Shown here piece by piece: positions 8,218 through 16,225 of a stretch of DNA of 34,267 nt. Source of the stretch: Rhodospirillales bacterium. GTDB taxonomy: Bacteria; Pseudomonadota; Alphaproteobacteria; Rhodospirillales; Defluviicoccaceae. The DNA is taken from NCBI GenBank assembly GCA_016793875.1, contig JAEULG010000100.1, positions 1 to 34,267 of the forward strand, written 5' to 3'. How positions within the stretch are numbered: the stretch's first letter is position 1; each line of letters starts with the position of its first letter. The notes under the pieces are model-generated. The model was not told where the DNA came from, ran no database searches, and saw only the letters and a list, made by a program, of their open reading frames with translations. The translations under genes were made by a program, and so were the position numbers.

Positions 8218-8948
8218 TTGAAGCCTCCTTGCTCCAGGCGGTTCGGCCAGATGGGGTTTCTGGACCGGCGTTTATCCGATTGGATTACGTCTTTTGATGG
8301 ACCCCATCGGGGGATTGTCAGGGCGGCTAATGTGCGTAGCAAGCCCCCGAATGTGTGGGGGGCGGCGCCTACGCCATTGGCGTCGCGTCGGATCGTGGCG
8401 GGAACGCTTGTCGGTACGCAGGCCCAGCGCCGCCGCTTCCGTGAGGATCAACGGCGCTGGTGCAGCAGGTGGAGGCGCAGGGCGGGTTAGCCGGGCTACA
8501 TCACCGACCGGCTACGACGCACCTACCCAAACAAGCGTCATAGCGCAGGAGAAGATCGTTTGGACTATTCGTCGCGGAAAAGCATTCGCCGGTGCGAATG
8601 GTACGCTCAACCATCCACCAAAGTGCTTAATTGATATAATATTGACAATGAGTAATGTAATATTAGTGTGCGCCTATGATTGCTGCCTAGAGTTAGTGCA
8701 ATCATGAAAATTACTGTAGGCAAATACGAATGTTCGGCCAGCTTTTCAGAGACCACAGGTACCATCCATCTGGAACACAACGACCTATTTGTTGCCAGAC
8801 GGCGTTGCCGTCGTCAGTCAGGGCTGCAGCCAGGTGGACAACGAAAAGTGGAAGATGGGCGATAAGGCAGGCCGTCCAACCGTCGGTATTGCAATAAATC
8901 CCGGCGGAATCACGCGAGGTCAAAGATATGCGTATGGAGGGACACCCC
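8218..8948. other. Long divergent intergenic region with an AT-rich island
   Basis: About 730 bases between the leftward chitosanase-like gene and the rightward deacetylase gene. From roughly 8600 to 8720 the sequence is strikingly AT-rich for this genome, with TTGATATAAT at 8631-8640, TTGACA at 8642-8647, and two TAATATT boxes (8637-8643 and 8658-8664) 21 bases apart. Several short frames were inspected (for example 8294-8707 on + and 8711-9223 on -) and none looks like a protein. Confidence 0.45.
8631..8666 (+). promoter_or_regulatory. AT-rich candidate promoter/regulator site of the EPS operon
   Basis: A perfect -10-like TATAAT lies at 8635-8640, without a good -35 at the right distance. 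A TTGACA at 8642-8647 has no well-spaced -10. The repeated TAATATT, two helical turns apart, suggests protein binding. AT-rich sites in EPS promoters are bound by Ros/MucR zinc-finger proteins in alphaproteobacteria, but this link is inference. Confidence 0.3.
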
Positions 8949-10469
8949 ATGCTGCGCGGAAATCTATCCAAACGGCTGTTGCTAACAACGGCTTGCCTGC
9001 TCTGCTCTGCATTTTTTGCGACGGCGTTGACCGGCGTCGCGGAAGCAAAGCGCCCGTACGATAAACCCAAGACGTGCGTGCGCGACGCCAAGCGCTGTGC
9101 CGAGCCAGGCGTCATCATCGGCCTCCAGGACGGCGACCAACGGCCCGTCCACAGGAAAAAGCCGAGGCGCATCACACCTGTGCCAGTCAAGGGAGCGGCC
9201 GCACCGGCGGCGCGTCCGGCCACGGCGCCGTCGGCGGGCGCCGCCGAGGTCTCGCCTGCGGATGCTGCGGTAACGATCTACAACCGTGACTTCGAACTCG
9301 CCGATCCGAACAACCCGGCCAAGGCGGACAACTGGATCGACTACTGGCGAGGGGGCTATACGCGGGTGGTGCTCGCGGCGGCCGCCGCCGCCGAGCCAAC
9401 CAGTCCGGCGGCCCTGCAGGTCACCCTGACGGGACAGGCGGGGGGCGGCGGCGAGACCAATGTGGTGATCGGACAAACCGAGACAACGCCAGTGTTCGTC
9501 GGTATCCGGATGAAGGGGCAGAACGTCGTTGCCCGACCGTCCGCAAGCGGCTGGTATTGGGGCGCCCACCTGATCGTCGAATTCTTCGGCAAGAACGCTG
9601 GCGAGTACGCCTATTGTTCGACCCCTCCGGCGGCGGGAACATTCGGCTGGCGGTGGGTCGGCATGACCTCGACGAGCTGTGGAGTCACGTTCCCCATCGA
9701 CAACATCTGGGTCGAGGCAGTGCTGGAAGACGCGACTGGCACGGCCTATTTCGACTTGGCGCAACTGAATATCGCGCCCTCGGCATTGCCGATCGGCGCG
9801 GTAACCTTTCAGTTCGACGACGGCCACATCTCCGGGCGGACCGCCGAGGATATCCTTACCGCCCGCAGCTTCGTCGGCTCGCAGGCCATCGTTACCAACT
9901 GGATCAACGACGACGACAGCCTGTCGGCTGCCGATCTCAAGCGGATCCAGGGCAAGGGCTGGGATATCCTGTCGCACAGCTTGAACCACCCCTATATGAG
10001 CCAGCTCACTGACGCCCAAGCGACCAATCAATTGACCCGGTCGAGGACGAAACTGCAAAGTCTGGGACTGACCGTCGATGCGTTCGCCTGGCCCTACGGG
10101 GACTACAACCAGAAGCTCGTCGGGTTCGCCCAGGCGATCCCGTACACGTCAACGCGCGGGTATTTCGATGGCGACAATCCGATCCTCACCTTTCCTCACG
10201 ATGTCCGCGTCCATCCGCTGACGATCGGTATCGAGTCCGACACCCAGTTCACCCAGGTTCGCGCCTGGCTGGACCAGGCGGCGAACAATCACCGATGGGC
10301 AATTCTGGGGATGCACCAGATTGTCGCGCTCGGCGACGATGAATACTACAACACGCCCGGATACCTGACGCAGCTCGCCGATCTGGTGAAAACCTACGTC
10401 GATCAAGGCCGGCTGCGCGTGATCAATTACCGCACGGGCATCAATGAGTTTGCCGTCCTCCGGCAGTAG
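8949..10469 (+). CDS. Secreted polysaccharide deacetylase (NodB/CE4) with N-terminal carbohydrate-binding-like domain
   Basis: Predicted to remove N- or O-acetyl groups from a polysaccharide outside the cytoplasm. I start at the ATG at 8949 because GGAGGG (8936-8941) is seven bases upstream; earlier in-frame ATGs at 8928 and 8934 lack this. The 506-residue precursor has a signal peptide (cleaved near AEA, about residue 33), a basic and Ala/Pro-rich linker to about 105, a beta-sandwich region like CBM4/9 (about 110-280, from YNRDFELADPNN to FDLAQLNIAP), and the NodB domain (about 288-480). Visible catalytic motifs are FDDG (289-292), SHSLNH with metal ligands His343 and His347, WPYGDYN (381-387) and the late GMHQI histidine (456). 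The canonical first TFDDG is QFDDG here. It heads a rightward run of EPS genes. Confidence 0.88.
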   Translation: MLRGNLSKRLLLTTACLLCSAFFATALTGVAEAKRPYDKPKTCVRDAKRCAEPGVIIGLQDGDQRPVHRKKPRRITPVPVKGAAAPAARPATAPSAGAAEVSPADAAVTIYNRDFELADPNNPAKADNWIDYWRGGYTRVVLAAAAAAEPTSPAALQVTLTGQAGGGGETNVVIGQTETTPVFVGIRMKGQNVVARPSASGWYWGAHLIVEFFGKNAGEYAYCSTPPAAGTFGWRWVGMTSTSCGVTFPIDNIWVEAVLEDATGTAYFDLAQLNIAPSALPIGAVTFQFDDGHISGRTAEDILTARSFVGSQAIVTNWINDDDSLSAADLKRIQGKGWDILSHSLNHPYMSQLTDAQATNQLTRSRTKLQSLGLTVDAFAWPYGDYNQKLVGFAQAIPYTSTRGYFDGDNPILTFPHDVRVHPLTIGIESDTQFTQVRAWLDQAANNHRWAILGMHQIVALGDDEYYNTPGYLTQLADLVKTYVDQGRLRVINYRTGINEFAVLRQ

Positions 10470-10482
10470 GTGAAGAGTACAG

Positions 10483-10508
10483 CCACGACCGGCCCCGGCC
10501 GGTCGTGG
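10483..10508 (+). terminator. Strong hairpin between deacetylase and chain-length genes
   Basis: CCACGACCGGCC and its exact complement GGCCGGTCGTGG flank a two-base CC. An outer AGTAC/GTACT pair (about 10476 and 10513) extends the structure, and TTTACTT follows. It lies 13 bases past the deacetylase stop. It probably ends or attenuates transcription, or stabilises the upstream mRNA end. Confidence 0.55.
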
Positions 10509-10547
10509 TGCCAGTACTTTACTTGAGAGACGGACAAACGGAAGCAA

Positions 10548-12152
10548 ATGACAGAATATCTGCTCGCGCTGTGGTACCGCCGGTGGCTGCTTGCACTCGT
10601 CGCCATTCCGGTGGCGATCCTGTCGATTGCCGCCGCCTACCTCGTTCCGCCGGTTTACCGCTCGACCGTCACGCTGATGATCGAGGAAGCCGCCGTCCCC
10701 GGCGATCTTGCCAGCAGCACCGTATCGGGCTTCGCCGACCAGCGCCTGCAGGCGATTAACATGAAGGTGCTCGCCTCGGCGAACCTGCTGGCTGTCATCG
10801 AGGCGTTCGACCTCTATCCGGAGAGCCGCGGCCGGGTGCCCGACGAAGCGCTGGTCGATCGCATGCGCCGGGCTCTCGCCTTCACCCCGGCGACGGTGGA
10901 GATCAAGAGCGCCGCCAAGGACCGGCCGGTCGAGGCGACTATCGGCTTCAATGTCTCCTTCGATTACCGGGATCCGCAGGTCGCGCAGCACGTACTGCAG
11001 CGGTTGGTCGACCTTTACCTTGGCATGAACAAGTCGGAGCGCATACGCATCGCCGATGAAACCAGGAGCTTCCTTACGGCCGAAGCGAGCCGTCTGAACG
11101 AGCAGCTCAGTGCCATGGATGGCCAGTTGCGGGAGTTCCGCAACAAATATGCGGGAAGTTTGCCAGAAGAAATCGACGACATCCGCCGTCTCACCGAGAA
11201 GAAGCGGGAGGATCTGCGCGACGTCGACCGGCAGGTCCAGCTCGAGACCGGCCGGCGGTGGGATTTTGAATCCCAGCGGGAGCAGTTCAGTCCCTACCGG
11301 TCGCACATCGTTAATGGCCAGGGAGTGTTGAACCCGGCGGATCAGCTCGCAACACTGCAGATGCAGCTGGCGATCGCGTCGTCGCAGTACGGGCCCAAGC
11401 ATCCGAGTGTTCTCGATCTGCAGGAGAAGATCCGGGAGACGGAAAAACTTATCGACGGCGGGGATCGCACGGGGCAGAAAGCCGCGCGCAAGACGCCGGA
11501 CAATCCGCCCTACCTGCAGGCTGACGCGATGGTGCGCGGCGCCGAGGCGACGCTGCAGATGCTCCTGACCAAGCGGTCCGAGCTCAAGGCGGAGCTCGAA
11601 TCCCTGCCCGCCCGTGAGAAGCAGGCGAGGCTGAGCGAGGGGGAATACGCGCAGCTCCGCCGCACCTACGAGCAGGAACTGCAGAAGTACCTCGAGGTTC
11701 GCGACAAGCTGTCGATGGCGGAAAGCGGCCACCTGCTGGAAGCCGGAGAGAAGAGCGGCTCGGTCTCGGTTATTGAGCCGGCCAGCCTGCCATGGCGGAC
11801 AGCCAAACCGGTGCGTCTGCTGATGATCGGCGCCGGGGCAATGCTGTCGCTGATGGCTGGCCTTGCCGCAGTCCTTCTCGCCGAGTACCTGCGCCCACGC
11901 CTCTATTCGCGCCGGCAGGTGCGCGCCATCCTTGGCCCGGTGCCGGTCGTCGTTGTCCCCCGGGTCAGATTGCGCCCACAGTTGCTGGCGGCGCGGCGTC
12001 TGGTTGTCTGGTTGCTCTGTGCCGCATCGCTCGCCGGCGCAATGCCGGCGGGAGCTGCGCTGCGGGAGGCACCGGCATCGGTGCCGGCATCGGCGATTGC
12101 GGCGGGCAATCCGGAACAAGCGAATGCCCCCGCATCGGTGGAGAGTCAGTAG
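10548..12152 (+). CDS. Wzz/GumC-type polysaccharide chain-length/co-polymerase protein
   Basis: An inner-membrane polysaccharide co-polymerase that sets chain length and couples polymerisation to export. The 534 residues comprise a short cytoplasmic start, a first membrane helix (about 15-35), the Wzz-type strand region beginning PPVYRSTVTLMIEE, and a long periplasmic coiled coil (about 160-400, rich in Glu/Arg/Gln, containing GPKHPSVLDLQEKI). The second membrane helix comes after the proline motif (IEPASLPWRTAKPVR), at about residues 425-445. Unusually, a further hydrophobic stretch (about 483-505, LVVWLLCAASLAGAMPAGAAL) and an Ala/Pro-rich tail follow, so there may be a third helix. No kinase domain is fused. 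The ATPase encoded three bases downstream is the expected partner. Confidence 0.86.
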   Translation: MTEYLLALWYRRWLLALVAIPVAILSIAAAYLVPPVYRSTVTLMIEEAAVPGDLASSTVSGFADQRLQAINMKVLASANLLAVIEAFDLYPESRGRVPDEALVDRMRRALAFTPATVEIKSAAKDRPVEATIGFNVSFDYRDPQVAQHVLQRLVDLYLGMNKSERIRIADETRSFLTAEASRLNEQLSAMDGQLREFRNKYAGSLPEEIDDIRRLTEKKREDLRDVDRQVQLETGRRWDFESQREQFSPYRSHIVNGQGVLNPADQLATLQMQLAIASSQYGPKHPSVLDLQEKIRETEKLIDGGDRTGQKAARKTPDNPPYLQADAMVRGAEATLQMLLTKRSELKAELESLPAREKQARLSEGEYAQLRRTYEQELQKYLEVRDKLSMAESGHLLEAGEKSGSVSVIEPASLPWRTAKPVRLLMIGAGAMLSLMAGLAAVLLAEYLRPRLYSRRQVRAILGPVPVVVVPRVRLRPQLLAARRLVVWLLCAASLAGAMPAGAALREAPASVPASAIAAGNPEQANAPASVESQ

Positions 12153-12155
12153 GAA

Positions 12156-12851
12156 ATGGACACCTACAGCAAGACGCCAGCCAGGTTCGTCCGCCCGCTG
12201 CCGGCGGGCAAAAGCCAGCCCTCCCCGATCGACGGTACGCCACGCGGTTTCGCCGATACCGTTCGCATGCTGCGCACGACCGTCGTCCGCCACGTGGCAG
12301 AACGCGGCCAATCGACGATCGGAGTCATCAGTCCCCGGCAGGGGGAGGGCAAGACGTTCATCGCCGCTCACCTAGCCATCGCGCTGGCGCTCGACTGCAA
12401 CCATACCGTGCTGCTAGTCGATGCCAACCTGCGCCGGCCGGCATTGCACGGGCTGTTCGGTATCAGCTCCGAGCCTGGCCTTTCCAACCACCTGCTCGAT
12501 GGGACACCTCTGGCGGCGTGCCTGACCAACCCTGGCCTCGACGGTCTCACTGTACTTCCGGCCGGGAGGCCAGTGGAAGGATCGTCAGAAGTGCTGTTGT
12601 CGCGACCAATGTGCGCCCTCGCAACAGAACTTCGCTATCGCTATCCCGAGAGAATTGTTGTTTACGACCTTCCTGGCGCACTCATTACCGATGACGTGCA
12701 AGCTTTCATGCAGATGGTCGAAGGATATGTGCTTATCGTCGGTACTGGTGTAACACGAAAGGATGATATCGAAGACGTGCTTAGTATGTTGCGAAGTAAT
12801 ACACTGATATGTACTGTATTGAATCACCCGCCATCCGGAGGGGTACGATAG
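12156..12851 (+). CDS. CpsD/CapB-like P-loop ATPase (BY-kinase family) lacking tyrosine tail
   Basis: A cytoplasmic partner of the chain-length protein. The 231 residues have the BY-kinase type P-loop: Walker A SPRQGEGKT (59-67), Walker A' VLLVDANLRRP (85-95) and Walker B VVYDLPG (168-174). It also has the EPGLSNHLLDG region that is typical of the family. The usual C-terminal cluster of tyrosines that these kinases autophosphorylate is missing; the protein ends NHPPSGGVR. It could therefore be an ATPase or regulator that is not itself an autokinase, or it may phosphorylate other proteins. The start follows the previous stop by three bases, with AGGAA next to it. The last 200 bases of the gene are AT-richer than their surroundings. 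Confidence 0.83.
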   Translation: MDTYSKTPARFVRPLPAGKSQPSPIDGTPRGFADTVRMLRTTVVRHVAERGQSTIGVISPRQGEGKTFIAAHLAIALALDCNHTVLLVDANLRRPALHGLFGISSEPGLSNHLLDGTPLAACLTNPGLDGLTVLPAGRPVEGSSEVLLSRPMCALATELRYRYPERIVVYDLPGALITDDVQAFMQMVEGYVLIVGTGVTRKDDIEDVLSMLRSNTLICTVLNHPPSGGVR

Positions 12852-12911
12852 CCGCGGCTGATATAGCGGTGATGGGTAATTCAATTAGTATGGGGGCTGG
12901 GATACAATCAG

Positions 12912-14306
12912 ATGAATGTTTACGAGGGCTTCCGCGACCGGCGTGTGGTTATCGCAGGTCTTGGCTACGTCGGCCTGACACTTGCCGTGGCTATGGCAGA
13001 AGAAGGCTTCCAAGTTCACGGTATTGAGATACGCGACGACGTTCTGGAGAAGCTGGCGCGGGGTGAGCCGCATTTCTTCGAACCCGGTCTGGAAGAGCGG
13101 CTCAAGCTCGTCGTTGAGCAGGGTGCCCTGACGTTTTCCAAGTCCCTTCAGCGGCCGTTCCTGGCGACGGTGTATATCATCACCGTCGGAACGCCCCTCG
13201 ACGGCAACGGGGCGGTGCGCCTGGATATGATCCGCAACGCCACCGAACAGCTTGCCGCGGCGATGAACGACGGGGCGCTGGTCATCCTGCGGTCGACGGT
13301 CAAAGTCGGCACTGCCCGTAACGTCGTTCAGCCCATCCTGGATGCGGCGGGCCGGCGCTACGAAATCGCCGTTTGCCCGGAGCGCACCCTCGAGGGGAGC
13401 GCCCTCGACGAGTTGCGCCGGATCCCGCAGATCGTCGGTGCCGACGAGCCCGGGACGGTCAGCCGGGCCAGCCAGCTGTTCTCCTTCCTGACGCCGACGA
13501 TCGTCCGGGTGCCGTCGCTGGAGACGGCGGAAGTCATCAAGCTGGTGGACAACACCTACCGTGACGTGACCTTCGCCTTCGGCAACGAAGTCGCACGGCT
13601 GTGCAACAGCCTCGGGGTCAACTCCCGCGACGTGATCGAGGCGGGCCGCCTCAGCTACCCGCGGACCAACGTCGCGTTTCCCGGGCCGGTTGGCGGTCCC
13701 TGCCTAGAGAAGGACCCGCATATCCTCGCCGAGAGCGGCCGCACCTGCGGCGTGGTCACGCCGCTGATCAATGCGGCGCGCTGGATCAACGAGAACCAGC
13801 CACAGGAAGTGGTCCGGTTCCTCGCATCGTTCACGGCCAACCTCACCGATTTTCCTGACAGCCCGGTCATCTCACTGCTCGGACTGGCCTTCAAGGGCCA
13901 GCCTGAAACGGACGATCTGCGCGGCACCATGGCGCTGCCGGTGCTGGCGGCTCTCCGCGAGGCCTTTCCCGCGGCGACCTTCCGCGGCTTCGATGCCGTC
14001 GTTGCCGAACAGCAGATCGACAGCGTCTTCGGTATCACGCCGTGCGCCAATATTCGCGATGCTCTGCGCGGCACACATCTGGCGCTGGCGCTAAACAATC
14101 ATCGGGTATTTGCCGCCCACAAGCTGGAATCCCTGTGCCAGGGGATGGCGCGGCCCGGTGTCTATTATGACTTCTGGAATATGCACAAGGTAGGTCGCTT
14201 CTCGCTACCGGAGAACGTCTACTACATTTCACTGGGTAATCATGGCCGCCCGGTCGCTGGCCAGGCGCCTCGTGCACGCATGCACGCAGCAGTGGGAGCC
14301 GCTTGA
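12912..14306 (+). CDS. Nucleotide-sugar dehydrogenase (UDP-ManNAc/UDP-glucose dehydrogenase family)
   Basis: Oxidises a UDP-hexose or UDP-HexNAc at C6 to the uronic acid with two NAD+; cytosolic. The 464 residues have three parts. The N-terminal Rossmann domain carries GLGYVGL (16-22). The central domain has EVIKLVDNTYRDV (Lys210) and the catalytic cysteine Cys264 in the motif VGGPCLEKDPH. The C-terminal UDP-binding domain contains LLGLAFKGQPETDDLR. CPERTLEG at about 155-162 matches the WecC/WbpA side of the family more than the Ugd side, so the product may be UDP-HexNAc uronic acid. That fits the WecG-type transferase downstream. Its stop overlaps the next gene's ATG by one base. Confidence 0.87.
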   Translation: MNVYEGFRDRRVVIAGLGYVGLTLAVAMAEEGFQVHGIEIRDDVLEKLARGEPHFFEPGLEERLKLVVEQGALTFSKSLQRPFLATVYIITVGTPLDGNGAVRLDMIRNATEQLAAAMNDGALVILRSTVKVGTARNVVQPILDAAGRRYEIAVCPERTLEGSALDELRRIPQIVGADEPGTVSRASQLFSFLTPTIVRVPSLETAEVIKLVDNTYRDVTFAFGNEVARLCNSLGVNSRDVIEAGRLSYPRTNVAFPGPVGGPCLEKDPHILAESGRTCGVVTPLINAARWINENQPQEVVRFLASFTANLTDFPDSPVISLLGLAFKGQPETDDLRGTMALPVLAALREAFPAATFRGFDAVVAEQQIDSVFGITPCANIRDALRGTHLALALNNHRVFAAHKLESLCQGMARPGVYYDFWNMHKVGRFSLPENVYYISLGNHGRPVAGQAPRARMHAAVGAA

Positions 14307-15292
14307 TGAAAATACTGGTAACCGGGTCGGAAGGATCGCTGATGCAGGCGGTCATTCCCCACCTGATCAGCCAGGGGCATGAAGTCCGTGGTGTCGACAA
14401 CTTCGTCCGTTACGGCCCGATCACCCGTTCGCGGGGTTACGAGTTCGTCGAGGGCGATCTCGTCGACCGCGAGTTCTGTGGGAGGATCTTGCAAGGCGTC
14501 GACGGCGTTATCCAGGCGGCCGCCCGCATTTACGGGGTTGGCGGCTTCCACAAGTATCCGGCAGACATTCTTGCCCACGATATCACCTTACACCAGAATA
14601 TCCTGTGGGCCGCGAAGCAGAACGACATCAGTCGCGTTGCCTATATCAGTTCCTCGATGGTGCTGGAGCGGTGCGTACGCCATCCATCGACCGAGGAGGA
14701 TGCCTTCGAAGCGCTGATTCCGTCCACGGATTATGGACTGAGCAAGCTGGTCGGCGAGCGGCTTTCGATGGCATTCGCCCGTCAGTACGGGATCGAGTAC
14801 ACGATCTGGCGGCCGTTCAACATCATCACCCCGTACGAGGCCGCGGAAAGCGAGCAGGGCATCAGCCACGTCTTCGCCGACTTCATCGCCAACATCGTCG
14901 ACCGCCGGCTCAACCCGCTGCCCATTATCGGTGACGGCGAACAGGTCCGATGCTTCACCTGGATCGAGGATGTGGCGCGCGGCATCGCCCTCAACTCGTT
15001 CGCTCCGGCGGCGCGCAACGCGATCTTCCATCTCGGCAATCCGGAACCGGTGTCGATGCGGGAACTGGCAGAGATCATCTACCGCGAAGCGGTGCAGCAG
15101 GGCCTGATGCGCGCATATGCCCAGGGCTTGACCTTCAAGACGACGGCGGCATTCGAGGACGACGTGCGCGTACGCATCCCCGACGTCGAGAAGGCTCGGG
15201 TGCAGCTGAACTGGGCGCCGACGGTCCAGCTAGAGGAGGCCGTTCGCCGCTGCCTGGAAGTGCACGCCCGGAGCCAACGGGCGGCAAGCTGA
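14306..15292 (+). CDS. NAD-dependent nucleotide-sugar epimerase/dehydratase (extended SDR)
   Basis: A cytosolic sugar-nucleotide modifying enzyme; the specific reaction (epimerase, dehydratase or reductase) is not determined. The 328 residues contain the SDR Rossmann strand MKILVTGSEGSLMQ, the VDNF turn, the active-site serines in YISSSMV (about 114-119), and the catalytic YxxxK with Tyr143 and Lys147 in DYGLSKLVGE. The glycine-rich loop reads GSEGSLM, with Met13 where the third glycine normally sits. IIGDGEQVRCFTWIEDVARGI is a typical C-terminal motif. I use the ATG overlapping the previous stop (TGATG); a TTG one codon earlier is less likely. It is translationally coupled to the dehydrogenase, which suggests both act on one sugar. 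Confidence 0.85.
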   Translation: MKILVTGSEGSLMQAVIPHLISQGHEVRGVDNFVRYGPITRSRGYEFVEGDLVDREFCGRILQGVDGVIQAAARIYGVGGFHKYPADILAHDITLHQNILWAAKQNDISRVAYISSSMVLERCVRHPSTEEDAFEALIPSTDYGLSKLVGERLSMAFARQYGIEYTIWRPFNIITPYEAAESEQGISHVFADFIANIVDRRLNPLPIIGDGEQVRCFTWIEDVARGIALNSFAPAARNAIFHLGNPEPVSMRELAEIIYREAVQQGLMRAYAQGLTFKTTAAFEDDVRVRIPDVEKARVQLNWAPTVQLEEAVRRCLEVHARSQRAAS

Positions 15293-15305
15293 CCTGAGTC
15301 CGGGT

Positions 15306-15340
15306 CCGGGCAGGATGACCGCGCCGCGGCGCCTGCCCGG
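15306..15340 (+). terminator. Hairpin between epimerase and WecG-type genes
   Basis: CCGGGCAGG (15306-15314) and CCTGCCCGG (15332-15340) form a nine-base stem, with a GC-rich self-complementary loop between them. No T-run follows, so it is more likely an attenuator or processing structure within the operon than a full stop. Confidence 0.35.
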
Positions 15341-15379
15341 GCCTGTCGATCGTTCCGCATGTCGTTTGGGGGTTCCGAA

Positions 15380-16168
15380 ATGGTGGCGATGGTCTCCACC
15401 TCGAATATCCTGGGCTATCGGGTTGCCAATGTGCCGCTGCCAGAAATCGTTGATCTGGCGGGCGGGCTGCTGGCAAACGGGGGGGAGCCCATCGTCTTCG
15501 CCTGCGCCAACCCGCATACCCTGACCCTCGCCCGGTCGGATCCGGCGCTGCAGGCGGCGCTGCGCAACACCACCATCCTGGTTCCCGATGGCATGGGGCT
15601 GGTGCTTGCCGGCAGGCTGCTGCGGCGCTCGTTCGCCGAGCGGGTGACCGGACCGGACTTCTTCGAGGCGTTCTCGGCCCGTTTGAATGCGCAGGGCAAT
15701 CGCTCCTACTATTTTCTCGGGACGACGGAGGAGGTTCTGGCGCGGCTGGTCGCCCGGCTGTCGCGCGAGTATCCCCGCATTGCCGTCGCCGGCACCTATG
15801 CGCCGCCGTTTAGGGAGACCCTGGATGGGCCAGAGAACGAAGAGATCTGCGAGAGGATCAACGCTGCCAAGCCAGACGTGCTGTGGGTCGGCATGTCTTC
15901 GGGCAAGCAGGAGAAGTGGGTGGAAGCGAACCGCGGCCGATTGCAGGCGCGCTTCATCGGCGCCGTCGGTGCCGCCTTCGACTTCTACGCCGAAAGCGTA
16001 AGGCGCGCGCCGCGGTTGTTCCGCGAGGCTCAGCTTGAATGGCTCTATCGCCTTTCCTTCGAGCCGCAACGGCTGTGGCGGCGCAGCGTGGTCTCGGCGC
16101 CGGCGTTCGCTTACCAAGTCTGCCGGCAGCACGTCTTCGCCCGGCCGGCTGCCGGCGTCCATCGGTAA
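15380..16168 (+). CDS. WecG/TagA/CpsF family glycosyltransferase
   Basis: Adds a sugar (in E. coli WecG, ManNAcA; in Bacillus TagA, ManNAc) to the undecaprenyl-PP-GlcNAc made by a WecA/TagO enzyme. The 262 residues show the family marks ANPHTLTLAR (43-52), VPDGMGLVLAGRLL with Asp70, ERVTGPDFF (87-95), and the C-terminal block GAVGAAFDFYAESVRRAPRLF, then LEWLYRLSFEPQRLWRR. I prefer the ATG at 15380 because a GGGGG (15368-15372) lies seven bases upstream. An ATG at 15359 would add seven residues. It is probably a peripheral inner-membrane enzyme (GT26) and follows the WecA-like and dehydrogenase genes, in line with an ECA-like first disaccharide. Confidence 0.9.
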   Translation: MVAMVSTSNILGYRVANVPLPEIVDLAGGLLANGGEPIVFACANPHTLTLARSDPALQAALRNTTILVPDGMGLVLAGRLLRRSFAERVTGPDFFEAFSARLNAQGNRSYYFLGTTEEVLARLVARLSREYPRIAVAGTYAPPFRETLDGPENEEICERINAAKPDVLWVGMSSGKQEKWVEANRGRLQARFIGAVGAAFDFYAESVRRAPRLFREAQLEWLYRLSFEPQRLWRRSVVSAPAFAYQVCRQHVFARPAAGVHR

Positions 16169-16225
16169 CGGCGCCAGCCCGCCGTCGCCCATGGCCGGCA
16201 GAACGCAACCGTAGAGCGCCAACCC

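Noticed and set aside
8294..8707. Possible small gene in the deacetylase leader
   Set aside because: No ribosome site and no protein-like pattern; it spans the AT-rich candidate promoter.
8711..9223. 170-residue minus-strand frame
   Set aside because: It overlaps the signal peptide and start of the deacetylase gene on the other strand and lacks a recognisable domain or ribosome site.
10149..12371. 740-residue open frame antisense to the chain-length gene
   Set aside because: The translation is Arg/His/Gln-rich with no domain pattern, lies opposite a clear Wzz-family gene, and such long antisense frames are normal in GC-rich DNA.
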